64,000 nucleotides of DNA from JAGNLV01 sp964612145. GTDB lineage: Bacteria > Zixibacteria > MSB-5A5 > GN15 > FEB-12. The stretch spans positions 1 to 64,000 of the forward strand of contig CAZTBP010000001.1 of assembly GCA_964612145.1 (NCBI GenBank), written 5' to 3'. The position numbers and the translations under genes are program-made. This document shows positions 16,487 through 25,854 of the stretch, piece by piece (within the stretch, counting starts at the first letter, position 1; each line of letters starts with the position of its first letter). The notes beneath the pieces were generated by a model that was not told where the DNA came from, did not search any database, and saw only the letters and a program-made list of their open reading frames with translations.

Positions 16487-19400
16487 TTCAGCCTCACTTG
16501 CGGTACGCCAATCCACAGAGAGTCGTTATCAGCAGCAAATTTACTTACCATCGTCACCATGTATCGTTGTCCCGGTGTCACTGTGATATCGGTTACGTCA
16601 ACCGTGATGAGTGTCGCCGAGTTGCCACTCTGGTCTGTTCCGCTTCCCCAATACGTACTGTCAGTTGCAATCAACAATCCAGTAGAACCATCAGGCCCAC
16701 GAATACTAATGGAGTCAACAACACTTGTGCCGCCATCATCCTTCAAGATGAATCTTAGAGAGTCAATATCGCCATGGTGTGGAACCACGAACAGCCAGCC
16801 TAATGAATCTCCTGCATTTACTGTGATATCTGTTGCGTAGTGTATCGCACCCCACTGAACGCCGTCACCATCGACGTAGAACTTTGGTGGAGTGGTGAAA
16901 ATAGAATCTTCAGGATCCGTTGAAAGTTGGTAAGGTACATCTTTACAATCATACCACTGTCCAACGTCACCTGGGTTTGGTACGCTGAACCGTAGATCCA
17001 CCAGCATTGTTCGCCAATTACCACCCGCACTATCACCCGACACAGCCAACTTCCAATAGAAACCATCATCTGTCTGGATCGTAAGAGGCCGTGCTGTGTA
17101 TATTTTACTATTAGCATCGGGTCCCCATGCTCCGGTGCGCCTCAGAATAACACGTTTGTTGCTCCAGTCTAAGCGATCTCGTGAAAACGCTATATACATC
17201 GAATCAAAACCCTGGTCATTCCCCGTCATCCAGTAAAAACCGTTACCGAATGATCCAAACGTTGTATGCCACCAACGTAGCCCCGTAGCCGGTAAAAAGT
17301 CAGGCAGGTAGCCAACATCTATATAGTCGCCAGCGACCTGCGAGCCGAACCGCAGGGTGTCAGTCGCCCAATCGGGAACCGATAAAGAATCTGCCTCAAG
17401 GGTGCTTCCCGATAACATCATAACCCTATGAGTTGATGACGGCATTATAGTATCAGATACAAACCACAAGGTCCATCCACCATCTTCAGGAACAACAGAT
17501 GGCGAAAGGTATGTCACGGATCTCCAGCTTGGAGTCAAAGCCGTATTGGCATTAAATGCACCATCGGCTAAAAGTGTCGTGTCACTAAAATCAATTCCGT
17601 CCCATTTGTTCACATATAGTCGCCATATTGATCGTTCAACTGTTGTTCCTGATGAATCCCACCAAGTTGTGAAAGTGACGCGATTGATTGATGCAGGGGT
17701 GCCATCCTTCATTGTGAAAAAGAATGGATCAGACAGGTGGCCACCAAAGGCTGAGTCGGCCCATGAGAAATAACAATTGGCTCCACGAGTTGTATCCCAC
17801 AACGTTTCAGAAACAATTGGATTTGATACTGTCGCCCCGGTCGTATCAACCAATTCCTCCCACACAGCGGAAGAACCAAGCAGGCTGTCGATGCCGTACT
17901 CAGTCGGCATCGTATATAGGTATGTTTGTTCGTCGGCTGCTGCTGCGTGCTTACTACCATAGAACCATAAACCTGAATTGTTGTCATCAGCCCCACCAGG
18001 GATATAAGTGATCCCTGAATGTAGCATTTGGAATGAGTCTGAGACATACGTTGGCGGACGCATGAAATTGTTTGCGATGGTATCAACAATGATATTATCA
18101 ACGGACCATTCTTTGAATCTATGGTATTGATCAATGTTGCCACTTACTGTTAATTGGCCTTGTACAAATACATCTTCTGATATAGTATTGTCCACCCCGT
18201 CAGAGAAACCTGCCGGCATATTTGAGATATTGTCCCAATCCACATCCCCTGTCGAATCTGAGAAAACAACCACGAGAGAATCAGTAGGGTGTGCGGTTGT
18301 GGTATCGAAATACTCTCGTGCCGCATGAGCAAAGATATCGTTAAGGGTTGCGGTTGCCGTGTAGCCGACCCGAATAGAGTCCCAAATCGCCGTTTCGAGA
18401 TTCGCTTCAAGCACCGAACTATCAGGCAGCGTGACCGTCGCGCCGGACAGGTCCCAAGTACCGACAGGGGTGAAACTGCCGTTCTCGACAGTATCACGTC
18501 GCTCTACCCGCGTGTTCGCCATTGGCTGGAAGTACGCCCAGAGATTGTCAACGCCAACCGTCTTGCCTATGGCGATCAACTGCGAGTCATTGATCCACCG
18601 GGCATCCCCCAGCGCCGCAGGATCGCCTTTCCCCGCCCATGTGACAGAAACGAGTGACGAATCCCGCCACGCATCAGTCGCCATCTTCACGCGGCTGACA
18701 ACGCCTGAGCCAATCTTGTTGGCCGTGACAGCGCCGGTCCCGATGATCGGTTCTGTAACGGAACCAACTGCGTAATCTTCGGTATTCAGACCACCGTCAG
18801 CGACATGCGTGGAATCCCAGGCCGGGTTGATGATGTACTGTTGGGCAATACTCCCTGGACCCCACGTGCCCAGTGCGTTACCGACCAGTGGGATGTTATC
18901 CGCTATTCCGGTCTCAGTTACATCACCGAGATCCCCTATCTGCTGGCCCGAAATACCGGTCAGGTAGCCCGCCGTCGTATGTGACCCATTCGTCGCAAAA
19001 TCGTCAGCCGCCGCGTTCCAGCTGGTGGAATCAGCGGCCACGTCTGCATCGAGCGCCGACACATCAACTCCGTCGACTGTTTCCGTGGCCTGCATCAGCA
19101 GTGATCCGGTTATCGTGATGTCATTCGTGGTCGGATTGATCGAAAACGGTACCGATCCTCCCGCCGATTCATTCCTGATATGAAAATCGTCATCCGTATT
19201 GGTTCGCACCGTCCATTGCTGCACGTCGTTTTGCAGGCCGATTGAAGCGGCGCCATCGACGGCACCGGTCTGTACCTGAATTCCAACATTGGCAGATCCG
19301 TCGTAGACGTGGAGTTTCAGCGACGACGATGCGACGCCGCCTATCAGCATCTGGCCCGGCACCTTGACCGTATCGGCCTCCAGTACTGAGTCGATATTCA

Positions 19401-20049
19401 AGTAGATGTAATTGCTGTCAAACGCATTGGCCGTGGCGTTCCACGTTGCAGATGACGCGATCTCATCGTCCGCCCAGGGGTTCGCTGTGTTATCCCAATT
19501 GCCGGTCAAAACTTCAGCCTGGGCCAGCGCCCCATACTGCGGGTGATCGTCGTCGCCGAGGCCCGTCAGGGCGCCGTGATCAGTCACACCGCCGCCGGCT
19601 GACCCTGTATATGCCGTATCCCAGGTAACGCCCCCGTCACTGGACATAATCAGGGCCAAATTGCCGTTGACCACCGTATCGACCTGTATAATCGTCTCAC
19701 CGAGCGAATCGATAAACAGCAGCGACGCCCTCCGGAGATCGGCGGATTTACCGAGGCCCAGCGTGTCCAGCGCGATGACAAACGCCTTCGCCGACGCCGG
19801 GAACGTGATCCCGGTCGGACCGTAGGTGCTCGCATCACCGGCGCTGTTTTGGACTATCACGCCGATTGACGAAAACACCGTTGTGTCGCCATCAGGGTTG
19901 GCGACAAGAAACCTCGTATACTGGCTGTACGGAATGAAGAGGGTACTGTCATCCAGCTCGATCGTGTACTTCTTATCGGCGCTCGGTCCCGCGACGATCC
20001 CTGTCGCGGTGAGAACGACCAGCGCCAAAGCCATCCATAGCTTTTTCAC
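16483..20049 (-). CDS. giant exported tail-fibre-like protein
   Basis: 1188 residues, the largest gene here. A clear signal peptide (KKLWMALALVVLTATGIVAG) precedes a region with the fibre motif GLGDDDHPQYGAL (about 160) and GAVTANKIGSG-type shaft repeats. A C-terminal third (about 650-1080) looks like a glycosidase-type beta-propeller (LRWWHTTFGSFGNGFYWMTG, then IAFSRDRLDW), and a last beta-sandwich resembles the next gene's product. It begins the block of exported proteins directly after gp25. Phage fibres are normally cytoplasmic, so export implies display on the host surface or a role outside the virion. Confidence 0.8.
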   Translation of the reverse strand: MKKLWMALALVVLTATGIVAGPSADKKYTIELDDSTLFIPYSQYTRFLVANPDGDTTVFSSIGVIVQNSAGDASTYGPTGITFPASAKAFVIALDTLGLGKSADLRRASLLFIDSLGETIIQVDTVVNGNLALIMSSDGGVTWDTAYTGSAGGGVTDHGALTGLGDDDHPQYGALAQAEVLTGNWDNTANPWADDEIASSATWNATANAFDSNYIYLNIDSVLEADTVKVPGQMLIGGVASSSLKLHVYDGSANVGIQVQTGAVDGAASIGLQNDVQQWTVRTNTDDDFHIRNESAGGSVPFSINPTTNDITITGSLLMQATETVDGVDVSALDADVAADSTSWNAAADDFATNGSHTTAGYLTGISGQQIGDLGDVTETGIADNIPLVGNALGTWGPGSIAQQYIINPAWDSTHVADGGLNTEDYAVGSVTEPIIGTGAVTANKIGSGVVSRVKMATDAWRDSSLVSVTWAGKGDPAALGDARWINDSQLIAIGKTVGVDNLWAYFQPMANTRVERRDTVENGSFTPVGTWDLSGATVTLPDSSVLEANLETAIWDSIRVGYTATATLNDIFAHAAREYFDTTTAHPTDSLVVVFSDSTGDVDWDNISNMPAGFSDGVDNTISEDVFVQGQLTVSGNIDQYHRFKEWSVDNIIVDTIANNFMRPPTYVSDSFQMLHSGITYIPGGADDNNSGLWFYGSKHAAAADEQTYLYTMPTEYGIDSLLGSSAVWEELVDTTGATVSNPIVSETLWDTTRGANCYFSWADSAFGGHLSDPFFFTMKDGTPASINRVTFTTWWDSSGTTVERSIWRLYVNKWDGIDFSDTTLLADGAFNANTALTPSWRSVTYLSPSVVPEDGGWTLWFVSDTIMPSSTHRVMMLSGSTLEADSLSVPDWATDTLRFGSQVAGDYIDVGYLPDFLPATGLRWWHTTFGSFGNGFYWMTGNDQGFDSMYIAFSRDRLDWSNKRVILRRTGAWGPDANSKIYTARPLTIQTDDGFYWKLAVSGDSAGGNWRTMLVDLRFSVPNPGDVGQWYDCKDVPYQLSTDPEDSIFTTPPKFYVDGDGVQWGAIHYATDITVNAGDSLGWLFVVPHHGDIDSLRFILKDDGGTSVVDSISIRGPDGSTGLLIATDSTYWGSGTDQSGNSATLITVDVTDITVTPGQRYMVTMVSKFAADNDSLWIGVPQVRLK

Positions 20050-20091
20050 CTATTGGCCTCGCTTTTTGCAATTCAATTCGATGCGTTCAAT

Positions 20092-20376
20092 CTATCCCCG
20101 CGGTCCGACCTCCACACTCACATCCAGCAACTCGATTCGCGGCTCCATCCGGACCAAAGCTTCCCGGATATCCCGGACCATCAAGTGCGACAGGTTGGTC
20201 GGATCAAACGCGCGGCGCGGCAAGTTCGACCCGAACTGCGGCCGGAACAGATACTCGCCGTGATCAATGGCGAGGATCTGCATAATGCTTTCCCGGATAT
20301 GCTGTTCGCCGGTCGATGTGGCCACCTTGCCGTTGGCGAATTGAAACGGCCACTTTATCCCGGTCGGCTCGCTCAT
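20092..20376 (-). CDS. baseplate wedge protein, gp25/gpW family
   Basis: 94 residues, the family's usual size. Typical features are ANGKVATSTGEQHIRESIMQIL, the EYLFRPQFGS segment and a beta-strand end (IELLDVSVEVG). T4 gp25 / P2 gpW forms the inner baseplate ring that nucleates sheath assembly. It overlaps the previous small gene by 4 nt. P2 order would place gpJ next; here 8.5 kb intervene. Confidence 0.93.
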   Translation of the reverse strand: MSEPTGIKWPFQFANGKVATSTGEQHIRESIMQILAIDHGEYLFRPQFGSNLPRRAFDPTNLSHLMVRDIREALVRMEPRIELLDVSVEVGPRG

Positions 20377-20597
20377 GATATCTTCCCTGTTCCCGGAACG
20401 GTCGTGTGGGTGTGAACCGGGCTGCCGCTGGGCGCGACATCCAGGGCGCCGACAGTCGCGTTCGCTTGAATATGATCAAACAGCGCCTGCACCATCGCCC
20501 GCATGCGCGCGCGAGCATCGGCTTCATCGGCGCCGTTGCCTGCGTCCTGGAGCGCGTCAAACATGGCGTCGGCACACTGTTGGGCGTCTAAAGCCAT
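20373..20597 (-). CDS. small baseplate-operon protein
   Basis: 74 residues. A helical N-terminal half (about 1-46, Ala/Asp/Met-rich) is followed by a flexible tail containing PSGSPVHTHTTVPGTG. His/Thr/Pro/Gly tails of this kind appear in small proteins encoded between the spike and gp25 in contractile-tail phages. It might be a spike-tip partner, but it lacks a recognisable PAAR repeat. Start and stop overlap both neighbours. Confidence 0.7.
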   Translation of the reverse strand: MALDAQQCADAMFDALQDAGNGADEADARARMRAMVQALFDHIQANATVGALDVAPSGSPVHTHTTVPGTGKIS

Positions 20598-21130
20598 CAG
20601 AACGGTCCCTTCGCTTTGACTGATTTACTTCCCTGCGGATGCGGCTGGCCAGTGTATGAACAGATACACTCAGTCGTCACCACATTCCCGCTGTCACCGT
20701 TGAGCTCGACCTGGTCGGCTGTCACAATTGCTTTGCCGGATGCCGTGACGGTTATATCACCGCCCGCCTCCAGAACGACCGTCGACCCGTCGGCGTGGCG
20801 GACTTCAATTGCGCCATTCTCGTCAAAGAGCAGCTCGTGGCCGACCGGCGTCCGCAGGACTCGTTTGTCGGCAGAACCGGATTCGGGTTTTTGATTTCGG
20901 CCGTTCCAGTAGAATCCGGTCCAGACAAACTCCCCGCCGGCAGCCTGCTCGACCCAGACTTCGTCGCCGACCTGGGGCAGGCAGTAGAATCCGTAGCCCG
21001 GGCCGGCGAACGGAACGCACGGCCAGCACCAGGGGGTGAGGCCCGTATCGGAGTCATCCTGGAGCGCCACTCGAATTCGGCCCAGACTCTTGGGGTCAGC
21101 TATGTCGATTACGGTGGCCTTATCCTTCAT
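20597..21130 (-). CDS. baseplate spike protein, gpV/gp5 OB-fold family
   Basis: 177 residues. The N-terminal OB fold shows GRIRVALQDD, then TPWCWPCVPFAGPGYG and PQVGDEVWVE, the conserved sequence of P2 gpV, VgrG and T4 gp5. The C-terminal half is a beta-helix-like series (GAIEVRHADGSTVVLEAGGD, ITVTASGKAIV) for the membrane-piercing needle, ending in a Cys/His-containing tip (ECICSYTGQPHPQG) that could bind metal. It overlaps the hub gene by 4 nt. Confidence 0.9.
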   Translation of the reverse strand: MKDKATVIDIADPKSLGRIRVALQDDSDTGLTPWCWPCVPFAGPGYGFYCLPQVGDEVWVEQAAGGEFVWTGFYWNGRNQKPESGSADKRVLRTPVGHELLFDENGAIEVRHADGSTVVLEAGGDITVTASGKAIVTADQVELNGDSGNVVTTECICSYTGQPHPQGSKSVKAKGPF

Positions 21131-22740
21131 TCCTGCACCCAGCCTCTATTGCCTTGTTTTCTCAGGAAAGGCGCCCCGGCCGTGAACTTGGTTCTGAACC
21201 CGTTCTCGTCGATCCTGTGCTCTACGCTTTTTATGTGGTAATAGCCCTCCGTTGGCGAGGAGCTGTATTCTTCACCGATGGTACTGAGCGCATTGATTTC
21301 AATGGTATGCTTGTGTCCCGGAAAAAGTGTGGGCAAGCCCTCGACTTCACCAGTTAACTCTGTCAGTCGCAATAAGCTCTTCTCGAAAATTGCCTCGGCA
21401 GCTCTCTCCGCCTGCGTCTTTGTTCGAAGACCTTGATCTTCCACCACAGCCGGTTCGTCATTCATCCTTACATTGAGAATCTCTTCATCACTGTCGGGGA
21501 AATGCCTTCGTTTGATATCCGAGATCCGCGCCTCCTGGAATTGGTCCACTCCCAGCGGATCGCTCCACTTGAAGCCACTCTTCTCGAGCGCAATAGCTAT
21601 ATCCGCTGCATAGGTGTTGGGATCGATAAAATCCGAGAAGACACCGAGCATGTCGGCAAAATCACGCCACAATTCTTGATAGCGATCAGATAGCTGCTCT
21701 TGGTCAGAAGCACTCACGCCACCGTGTTCGCGGAAAATTCCAAGCCGCTCAGCAGGATGCAGCGGCAACGGAAATGTCTCCTGTTGACGGGCGCCTATTG
21801 TCGGTTCCGATCGTCCGCGAAGTCGTGCTCCGTCAAGGAATGACCGTAACATGCTGACATCAGGGTGTTGTTTGTCAGTCACGTCTCTATAATGAACCTC
21901 GACAATACTGACATTGCCGCCGACCGATGACTCAATCTTAGCGGACAGAAGCGGAATGAAATCCTGTTGGTCGCTGTTGGGTCGATAGACGAAACGGTGT
22001 TGTACGTCCTGCGGGCGGAATGTATAATCCGGTTTTACGAGGAACACATGCTGCTCGACACAGAATAAGAACAGGTTAAACCTGTCGGCCAGCTTACTTA
22101 ACAACATCCAGATGGTGTCGCCGAATTCGGCGGTTGTCTTCTCAATGAGCAAATCCGGATTTTTCCCCAGCACGTCAACACTGGTTGAAGCTATCCCACC
22201 GTATGGCCAGGCTTCATCATCACCCATGGGGGAGTCAAGGATGGAGTCGCTGTCTTTGTGGATGGCAAATCTTGTCTGTTTTCCCTCCAAACCAGTTACA
22301 CGATATTGACCCAGCTCTCGGTTGAAAAACGAGCGATAGGTATCACCGGGGTGCACTTCGGGTACCCGTCGTCTTTCCAGTTGGCGCTTGAGGATGTAGC
22401 TGTAATCGTGGCAGGTCACTACAATTGACGGGGCCTTATCCGCGGGCAGTATTGGCTCTACGGCAATTATGAAGCCATGAAACACCATGCGGGGGCGATT
22501 CCGGCCCGCCGTATCGTTATGTGGTTTTAGCCAAACCTTAATTCTCGCCTCAAGGTCAAGCAGAGGCTCGATAATGGAGAAAGCGGAAGGATCGGGGTCC
22601 TCAATAACAAATCGGCACATGGACCCGGTTCCCGCGTCCATAGTCCTCTTTAACTCAAGGCTGCTGATGTAACTCTTCACCTCGGGAGGCATATTTTTTT
22701 GATTAATCTGCATGTTATACTGAAACTGATCATCGGACAC
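21127..22740 (-). CDS. tail hub protein, late control D family
   Basis: 537 residues, starting at GTG. The hub family (P2 gpD, T4 gp27, VgrG N-terminus) is recognisable by CRFVIEDPDPSAFSIIEPL, KVWLKPH, VVTCHDYSYILKRQLE and a C-terminal YSSSPTEGYYHIKSVEHRID. It forms the trimeric ring joining tail tube to spike. The LysM gene lies just upstream and overlaps by 11 nt. Confidence 0.88.
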   Translation of the reverse strand: MSDDQFQYNMQINQKNMPPEVKSYISSLELKRTMDAGTGSMCRFVIEDPDPSAFSIIEPLLDLEARIKVWLKPHNDTAGRNRPRMVFHGFIIAVEPILPADKAPSIVVTCHDYSYILKRQLERRRVPEVHPGDTYRSFFNRELGQYRVTGLEGKQTRFAIHKDSDSILDSPMGDDEAWPYGGIASTSVDVLGKNPDLLIEKTTAEFGDTIWMLLSKLADRFNLFLFCVEQHVFLVKPDYTFRPQDVQHRFVYRPNSDQQDFIPLLSAKIESSVGGNVSIVEVHYRDVTDKQHPDVSMLRSFLDGARLRGRSEPTIGARQQETFPLPLHPAERLGIFREHGGVSASDQEQLSDRYQELWRDFADMLGVFSDFIDPNTYAADIAIALEKSGFKWSDPLGVDQFQEARISDIKRRHFPDSDEEILNVRMNDEPAVVEDQGLRTKTQAERAAEAIFEKSLLRLTELTGEVEGLPTLFPGHKHTIEINALSTIGEEYSSSPTEGYYHIKSVEHRIDENGFRTKFTAGAPFLRKQGNRGWVQE

Positions 22741-22903
22741 GGGGCACCTCGATTTGTTTGCCTGGCTGTGGCTGCCAGATATCCAGCGTCGGGTTGACCA
22801 GGATCAGGGCCTGGTAGGCCAGCGGGTTGCCATACAGCCGATTGGCCAGGTTGTCTAGCCGTTCACCCGACATAACTACTGTTGATTCACGATTGATTGG
22901 CAT
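22730..22903 (-). CDS. tail protein X, LysM-like
   Basis: 57 residues. It contains VVMSGERLDNLANRLYGNPL, then ILVNPTLDIWQPQPGKQIEV: the LysM pattern of P2 gpX-type proteins, which sit at the hub and bridge it to the tail end. It overlaps the preceding gene by 17 nt and the hub gene by 11 nt. In extracellular injection systems this LysM part is fused to the CIS-tube-like protein; here the two are adjacent separate genes. Confidence 0.88.
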   Translation of the reverse strand: MPINRESTVVMSGERLDNLANRLYGNPLAYQALILVNPTLDIWQPQPGKQIEVPRVR

Positions 22904-23435
22904 ACAGGGCCTTTCCTGCGAAACTGATAGTGATTAACGATTCGCGAACGTCACCGGACTCGAACCATTCCGTTTCACGATATTTCCAATTCGTCACGAC
23001 GCCCTCGAACATCTTGTCTTTCATCATCACGCCGATATGCGGTGGCCGCCGTTTGCCGAGGATCACTGCTTTCCACCGCTCGAGCAAATTAAGCAGGAAC
23101 TTGTACTCGCCCAGCCGGTAGGCGCCATGCACAGGGAGACCATCCTCCTTCGCCTCATATTCAATCAGGGGTGCGGATGGATCGGCGATGAACAAGAACG
23201 GCAGGTCGAATTCGTACGGACCGGTGTGAATGAAACGAGGATTGCCTCCGTTGGCCATACCCGGTGGATTGATACGGTCCCAAACAATTTCCTGTTCGAA
23301 CTCGAATTGCTCCGGATTGAACTGGAACCATAGCTTTTCATCGGTGTCCAGGTTGTAGAGTTGTCCTTTGAACACCTTAGCATGAAGGACGTCTGGATGG
23401 CTACGTTCTCTTCCTGAGGTTGGAATGACGAGCAT
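22887..23435 (-). CDS. CIS tube-like baseplate hub-adaptor protein
   Basis: 182 residues. The motif FQFNPEQFEFEQEIVWDRI and the ending FESGDVRESLITISFAGKAL match the family that includes the N-terminal part of Afp7/Pvc7 in contractile injection systems and T4 gp53-like adaptors. It links the last tube ring to the hub. It follows the tape measure with a one-base overlap and precedes the LysM gene, the same order as in injection systems. Confidence 0.78.
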   Translation of the reverse strand: MLVIPTSGRERSHPDVLHAKVFKGQLYNLDTDEKLWFQFNPEQFEFEQEIVWDRINPPGMANGGNPRFIHTGPYEFDLPFLFIADPSAPLIEYEAKEDGLPVHGAYRLGEYKFLLNLLERWKAVILGKRRPPHIGVMMKDKMFEGVVTNWKYRETEWFESGDVRESLITISFAGKALYANQS

Positions 23436-25279
23436 TAGAACCTCCGTCCTCGGGCGATAGTATCTTTGTTCCTCTCCTGATTCTCTACCAGATTCGCTAC
23501 TTCCTTCGCGTCGGCTCGCCGGGCATCGACGGATATCCGTCGGGTGCTGTAATCGTTGTAATTCTCGATCCGGTAACTACCATCGGCCGGTTCTTCCGAT
23601 CGGTCGCGGCTACGCGTGGGGGGCGCTTCGGTATGCGAGGGGCGGGGTGCTCGAGGCGGTTCAGGCCCTCCGGATAGATGATCAATGAGACTCGTAATCG
23701 CACCGATAGCAAAGGGCGCCGCCAGCATGGCGGCGATTCCCCACGGACCGCCCAGAAAGCCCAACGCTCTACCGGCTATTCCTCCGCCAACCGCGCCCGC
23801 GACGCCGGCCCCGGCACGACCGGCCATGAAACTGCCGGCCCCGCGTACTCCGGCAGCGGCTCCCATGGCGGCGTTCGTCCGAACCGCAGAGGCGGTTAAA
23901 CCGTCCAGGCTGAGAGTTGCTGCGTCGGCCTGCATCTTTGTCGTAGCCAGCCCGGTATTGAACTGCCCCAACGACCATTTGGCCATGCCGAGCACCGAAA
24001 CCAGTGATATTGCCCCGCCTACTCCCAGAATCCCCACCAGGCCCGCAACCGTGGAGTGCAGCAGGAATGTATTGCTATTCACAAAGCCGAGCACGTCGCC
24101 CAACGCCTCAAGAAACCCGGTCACGCCCGGCATGATCGTCGCGGCCAGATTGATTCGAAGTCGCTTGAGCTGCTCGTTAAAGGTCGTCATCATGTTGGCG
24201 AAGTCCCTGTCGATGACACCCTGGGAGGTCATGACAGAATCGCGAATCCGCCGATATTCTTCCATGTTGGCCATCATCGGCTTAAGAAACGACAGTACCT
24301 GAATATCACGGAAAAGCCGGTTAAGCGTCTTCATGTCCCCTTTTGTCGTCTCGATGATGAGCTCCATCAGATGCTGAAGCGGGTCAACTCCCCGGAGTGT
24401 TGCCTCCTGCAATTCCTCGGCGATGTCGATGCCAAACTCCTCGAAGTTCTTCACTGTTTGTTCGCTCATGAGCTTATCGAGGAAGTTCTTGAAGTTGTTC
24501 GCGGCTTGAGCCGGATCACCTGCACCCTTCATCGCTATCTGTAGGGCAGCGGAGAGACGGCCAACACCTTTTAACCCGCGCAATCCTTCTGACTGAAGAG
24601 CCCCCGCACTCGCTGATATTCCCGCGAAATGCTGAGCCATGTCTTTGAGCTCGAAGTTCCCTTCTTTTCCGGCAGCCGTCACGATTTCCATGGCCTGTTG
24701 GAGGTCCATGGTCGCAACCTCGAGGTTATCATGCATGCGAAAAGCTGTATTCGCGAGATCATTCACGGCCGCCTGACTCGCCGTAGCGCTTTTGCCAAGG
24801 ACAGGCATGAAGTCCAACGCCATGCGAGCATCAAGACCAGCCGCAACCAGAGTGTTCATTCCCGCGATTAGCTCGCTCTGTGTTTGATTAACGTCTTTAG
24901 AGATGCCGACCAGGCGATCTCCGAATTCACCTATTTCGGCCTGGGATAGGTCACCGACATTTCCCAGCGCTCTGAGGGCATGCTGGGCATCGGCGGCGTC
25001 GCGCGGAACATCGCTCAACCCCAATACCCGGCTAAGCCTGAGCCCGCCGGCCGTGATACCGAGGCCCCCGAGCGCGCCGACCACGCTGCCGATGGTCCCC
25101 GACATTCTCTTCATCGATCGCTCAGCCTGCAGGGTCTCCCGCTCCACATCATCACCCATGCGTTCAGCGGAACTCCCGACCGCACGGAAGCTCCGTTCCG
25201 CCCGGCGGGCGTCCCGATGCATCTGGTCACGCCAACTGACGACAGTGACCAGCCCTAATGTGTCGGTGAAGCTACTCAT
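23435..25279 (-). CDS. tail tape measure protein
   Basis: 614 residues. A helical N-terminus with charged coiled coils is followed by the family core (DLSQAEIGEFGDRLVGISKD, then ATASQAAVNDLANTAFRMHD) and membrane-like Gly/Ala-rich helices at about 400-530. The protein sets tail length and is ejected with DNA. By the usual 0.15 nm per residue the tail would be about 90 nm; that is inference. It overlaps the end of the frameshift ORF. Confidence 0.9.
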   Translation of the reverse strand: MSSFTDTLGLVTVVSWRDQMHRDARRAERSFRAVGSSAERMGDDVERETLQAERSMKRMSGTIGSVVGALGGLGITAGGLRLSRVLGLSDVPRDAADAQHALRALGNVGDLSQAEIGEFGDRLVGISKDVNQTQSELIAGMNTLVAAGLDARMALDFMPVLGKSATASQAAVNDLANTAFRMHDNLEVATMDLQQAMEIVTAAGKEGNFELKDMAQHFAGISASAGALQSEGLRGLKGVGRLSAALQIAMKGAGDPAQAANNFKNFLDKLMSEQTVKNFEEFGIDIAEELQEATLRGVDPLQHLMELIIETTKGDMKTLNRLFRDIQVLSFLKPMMANMEEYRRIRDSVMTSQGVIDRDFANMMTTFNEQLKRLRINLAATIMPGVTGFLEALGDVLGFVNSNTFLLHSTVAGLVGILGVGGAISLVSVLGMAKWSLGQFNTGLATTKMQADAATLSLDGLTASAVRTNAAMGAAAGVRGAGSFMAGRAGAGVAGAVGGGIAGRALGFLGGPWGIAAMLAAPFAIGAITSLIDHLSGGPEPPRAPRPSHTEAPPTRSRDRSEEPADGSYRIENYNDYSTRRISVDARRADAKEVANLVENQERNKDTIARGRRF

Positions 25280-25852
25280 TGTTTTCCGTTTGTTTCACTA
25301 TCCAGTCGCACCAGTGGATTCTGTCGGGGTGTTCCATGTTCATCAGCTCCAGATATCCCCACCCGAAAAACCTTGCCAGAAGAGCGATCTCGGCAGTCAG
25401 TTCCTTTATCGGGTACGGAAAGTGTCCGGCTAAATCTCCGACGGTACGGGGTCGAAAGGGGCGGTGGTAGCCGCGTCCTTCCCGTCGTCGGACTCCCCGC
25501 CGGCCTGATCGCCGAAGGCTTTGCTGTACTGATCTTCCATGTGCCGGAAATCTCTGGCGTCCAGCTGCATCAGGTGTTGACGGTTCACCTTTTCGATGTC
25601 CCCGATACATTTAATCAACCGCTGGAAAAGAACCACCTGCAGCTTAATCACGACGGCCCGACCGGCGAACAATCCGCCTACCCCTTGGAGGGGAATCGAC
25701 GAATTGTTTTTGATGGTATCACGCACATCGGCGTCCTTGCTCACATCCCAGAGATCCTGATTGGTCGGGGCCCGCATGACAACATGCTTATGTACCCGCC
25801 CGTCGACCTCGAGACCATGCGGTAACTCGAATTCAATCGTCTGCATCGTCAC
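25272..25852 (-). CDS. tail assembly chaperone, -1 frameshift fusion (G-T type)
   Basis: Predicted product of programmed -1 frameshifting at CCCTTTC (25460-25454): the first 133 residues of the short chaperone, then about 60 residues in the -1 frame, ending FFGWGYLELMNMEHPDRIHW and a short tail. That C-terminal part resembles DUF6760-like domains encoded next to tape measures in injection systems. The zero-frame stop comes 8 codons after the slip. The layout, a short protein plus a rarer extended one just before the tape measure, matches lambda G/GT. Confidence 0.78.
25430..25852 (-). CDS. tail assembly chaperone, short form
   Basis: 140 residues, unshifted product. The N-terminal beta region (TIEFELPHGLEVDGRVHKHV) and the helical centre (VVIKLQVVLFQRLIKCIGDI) match the Mu gp41/gpE-like chaperones. 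They coat the tape measure while the tube polymerises. The stop is TAG at 25432-25430. The short form should be the major product. Confidence 0.82.
   Translation of the reverse strand: MTMQTIEFELPHGLEVDGRVHKHVVMRAPTNQDLWDVSKDADVRDTIKNNSSIPLQGVGGLFAGRAVVIKLQVVLFQRLIKCIGDIEKVNRQHLMQLDARDFRHMEDQYSKAFGDQAGGESDDGKDAATTAPFDPVPSEI
25454..25460 (-). promoter_or_regulatory. programmed -1 frameshift slippery site
   Basis: The zero-frame codons GCC CCT TTC contain the canonical heptamer C_CCT_TTC (X_XXY_YYZ). Slipping back one base leads into the frame ending at 25272. Confidence 0.78.
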
Positions 25853-25854
25853 TC

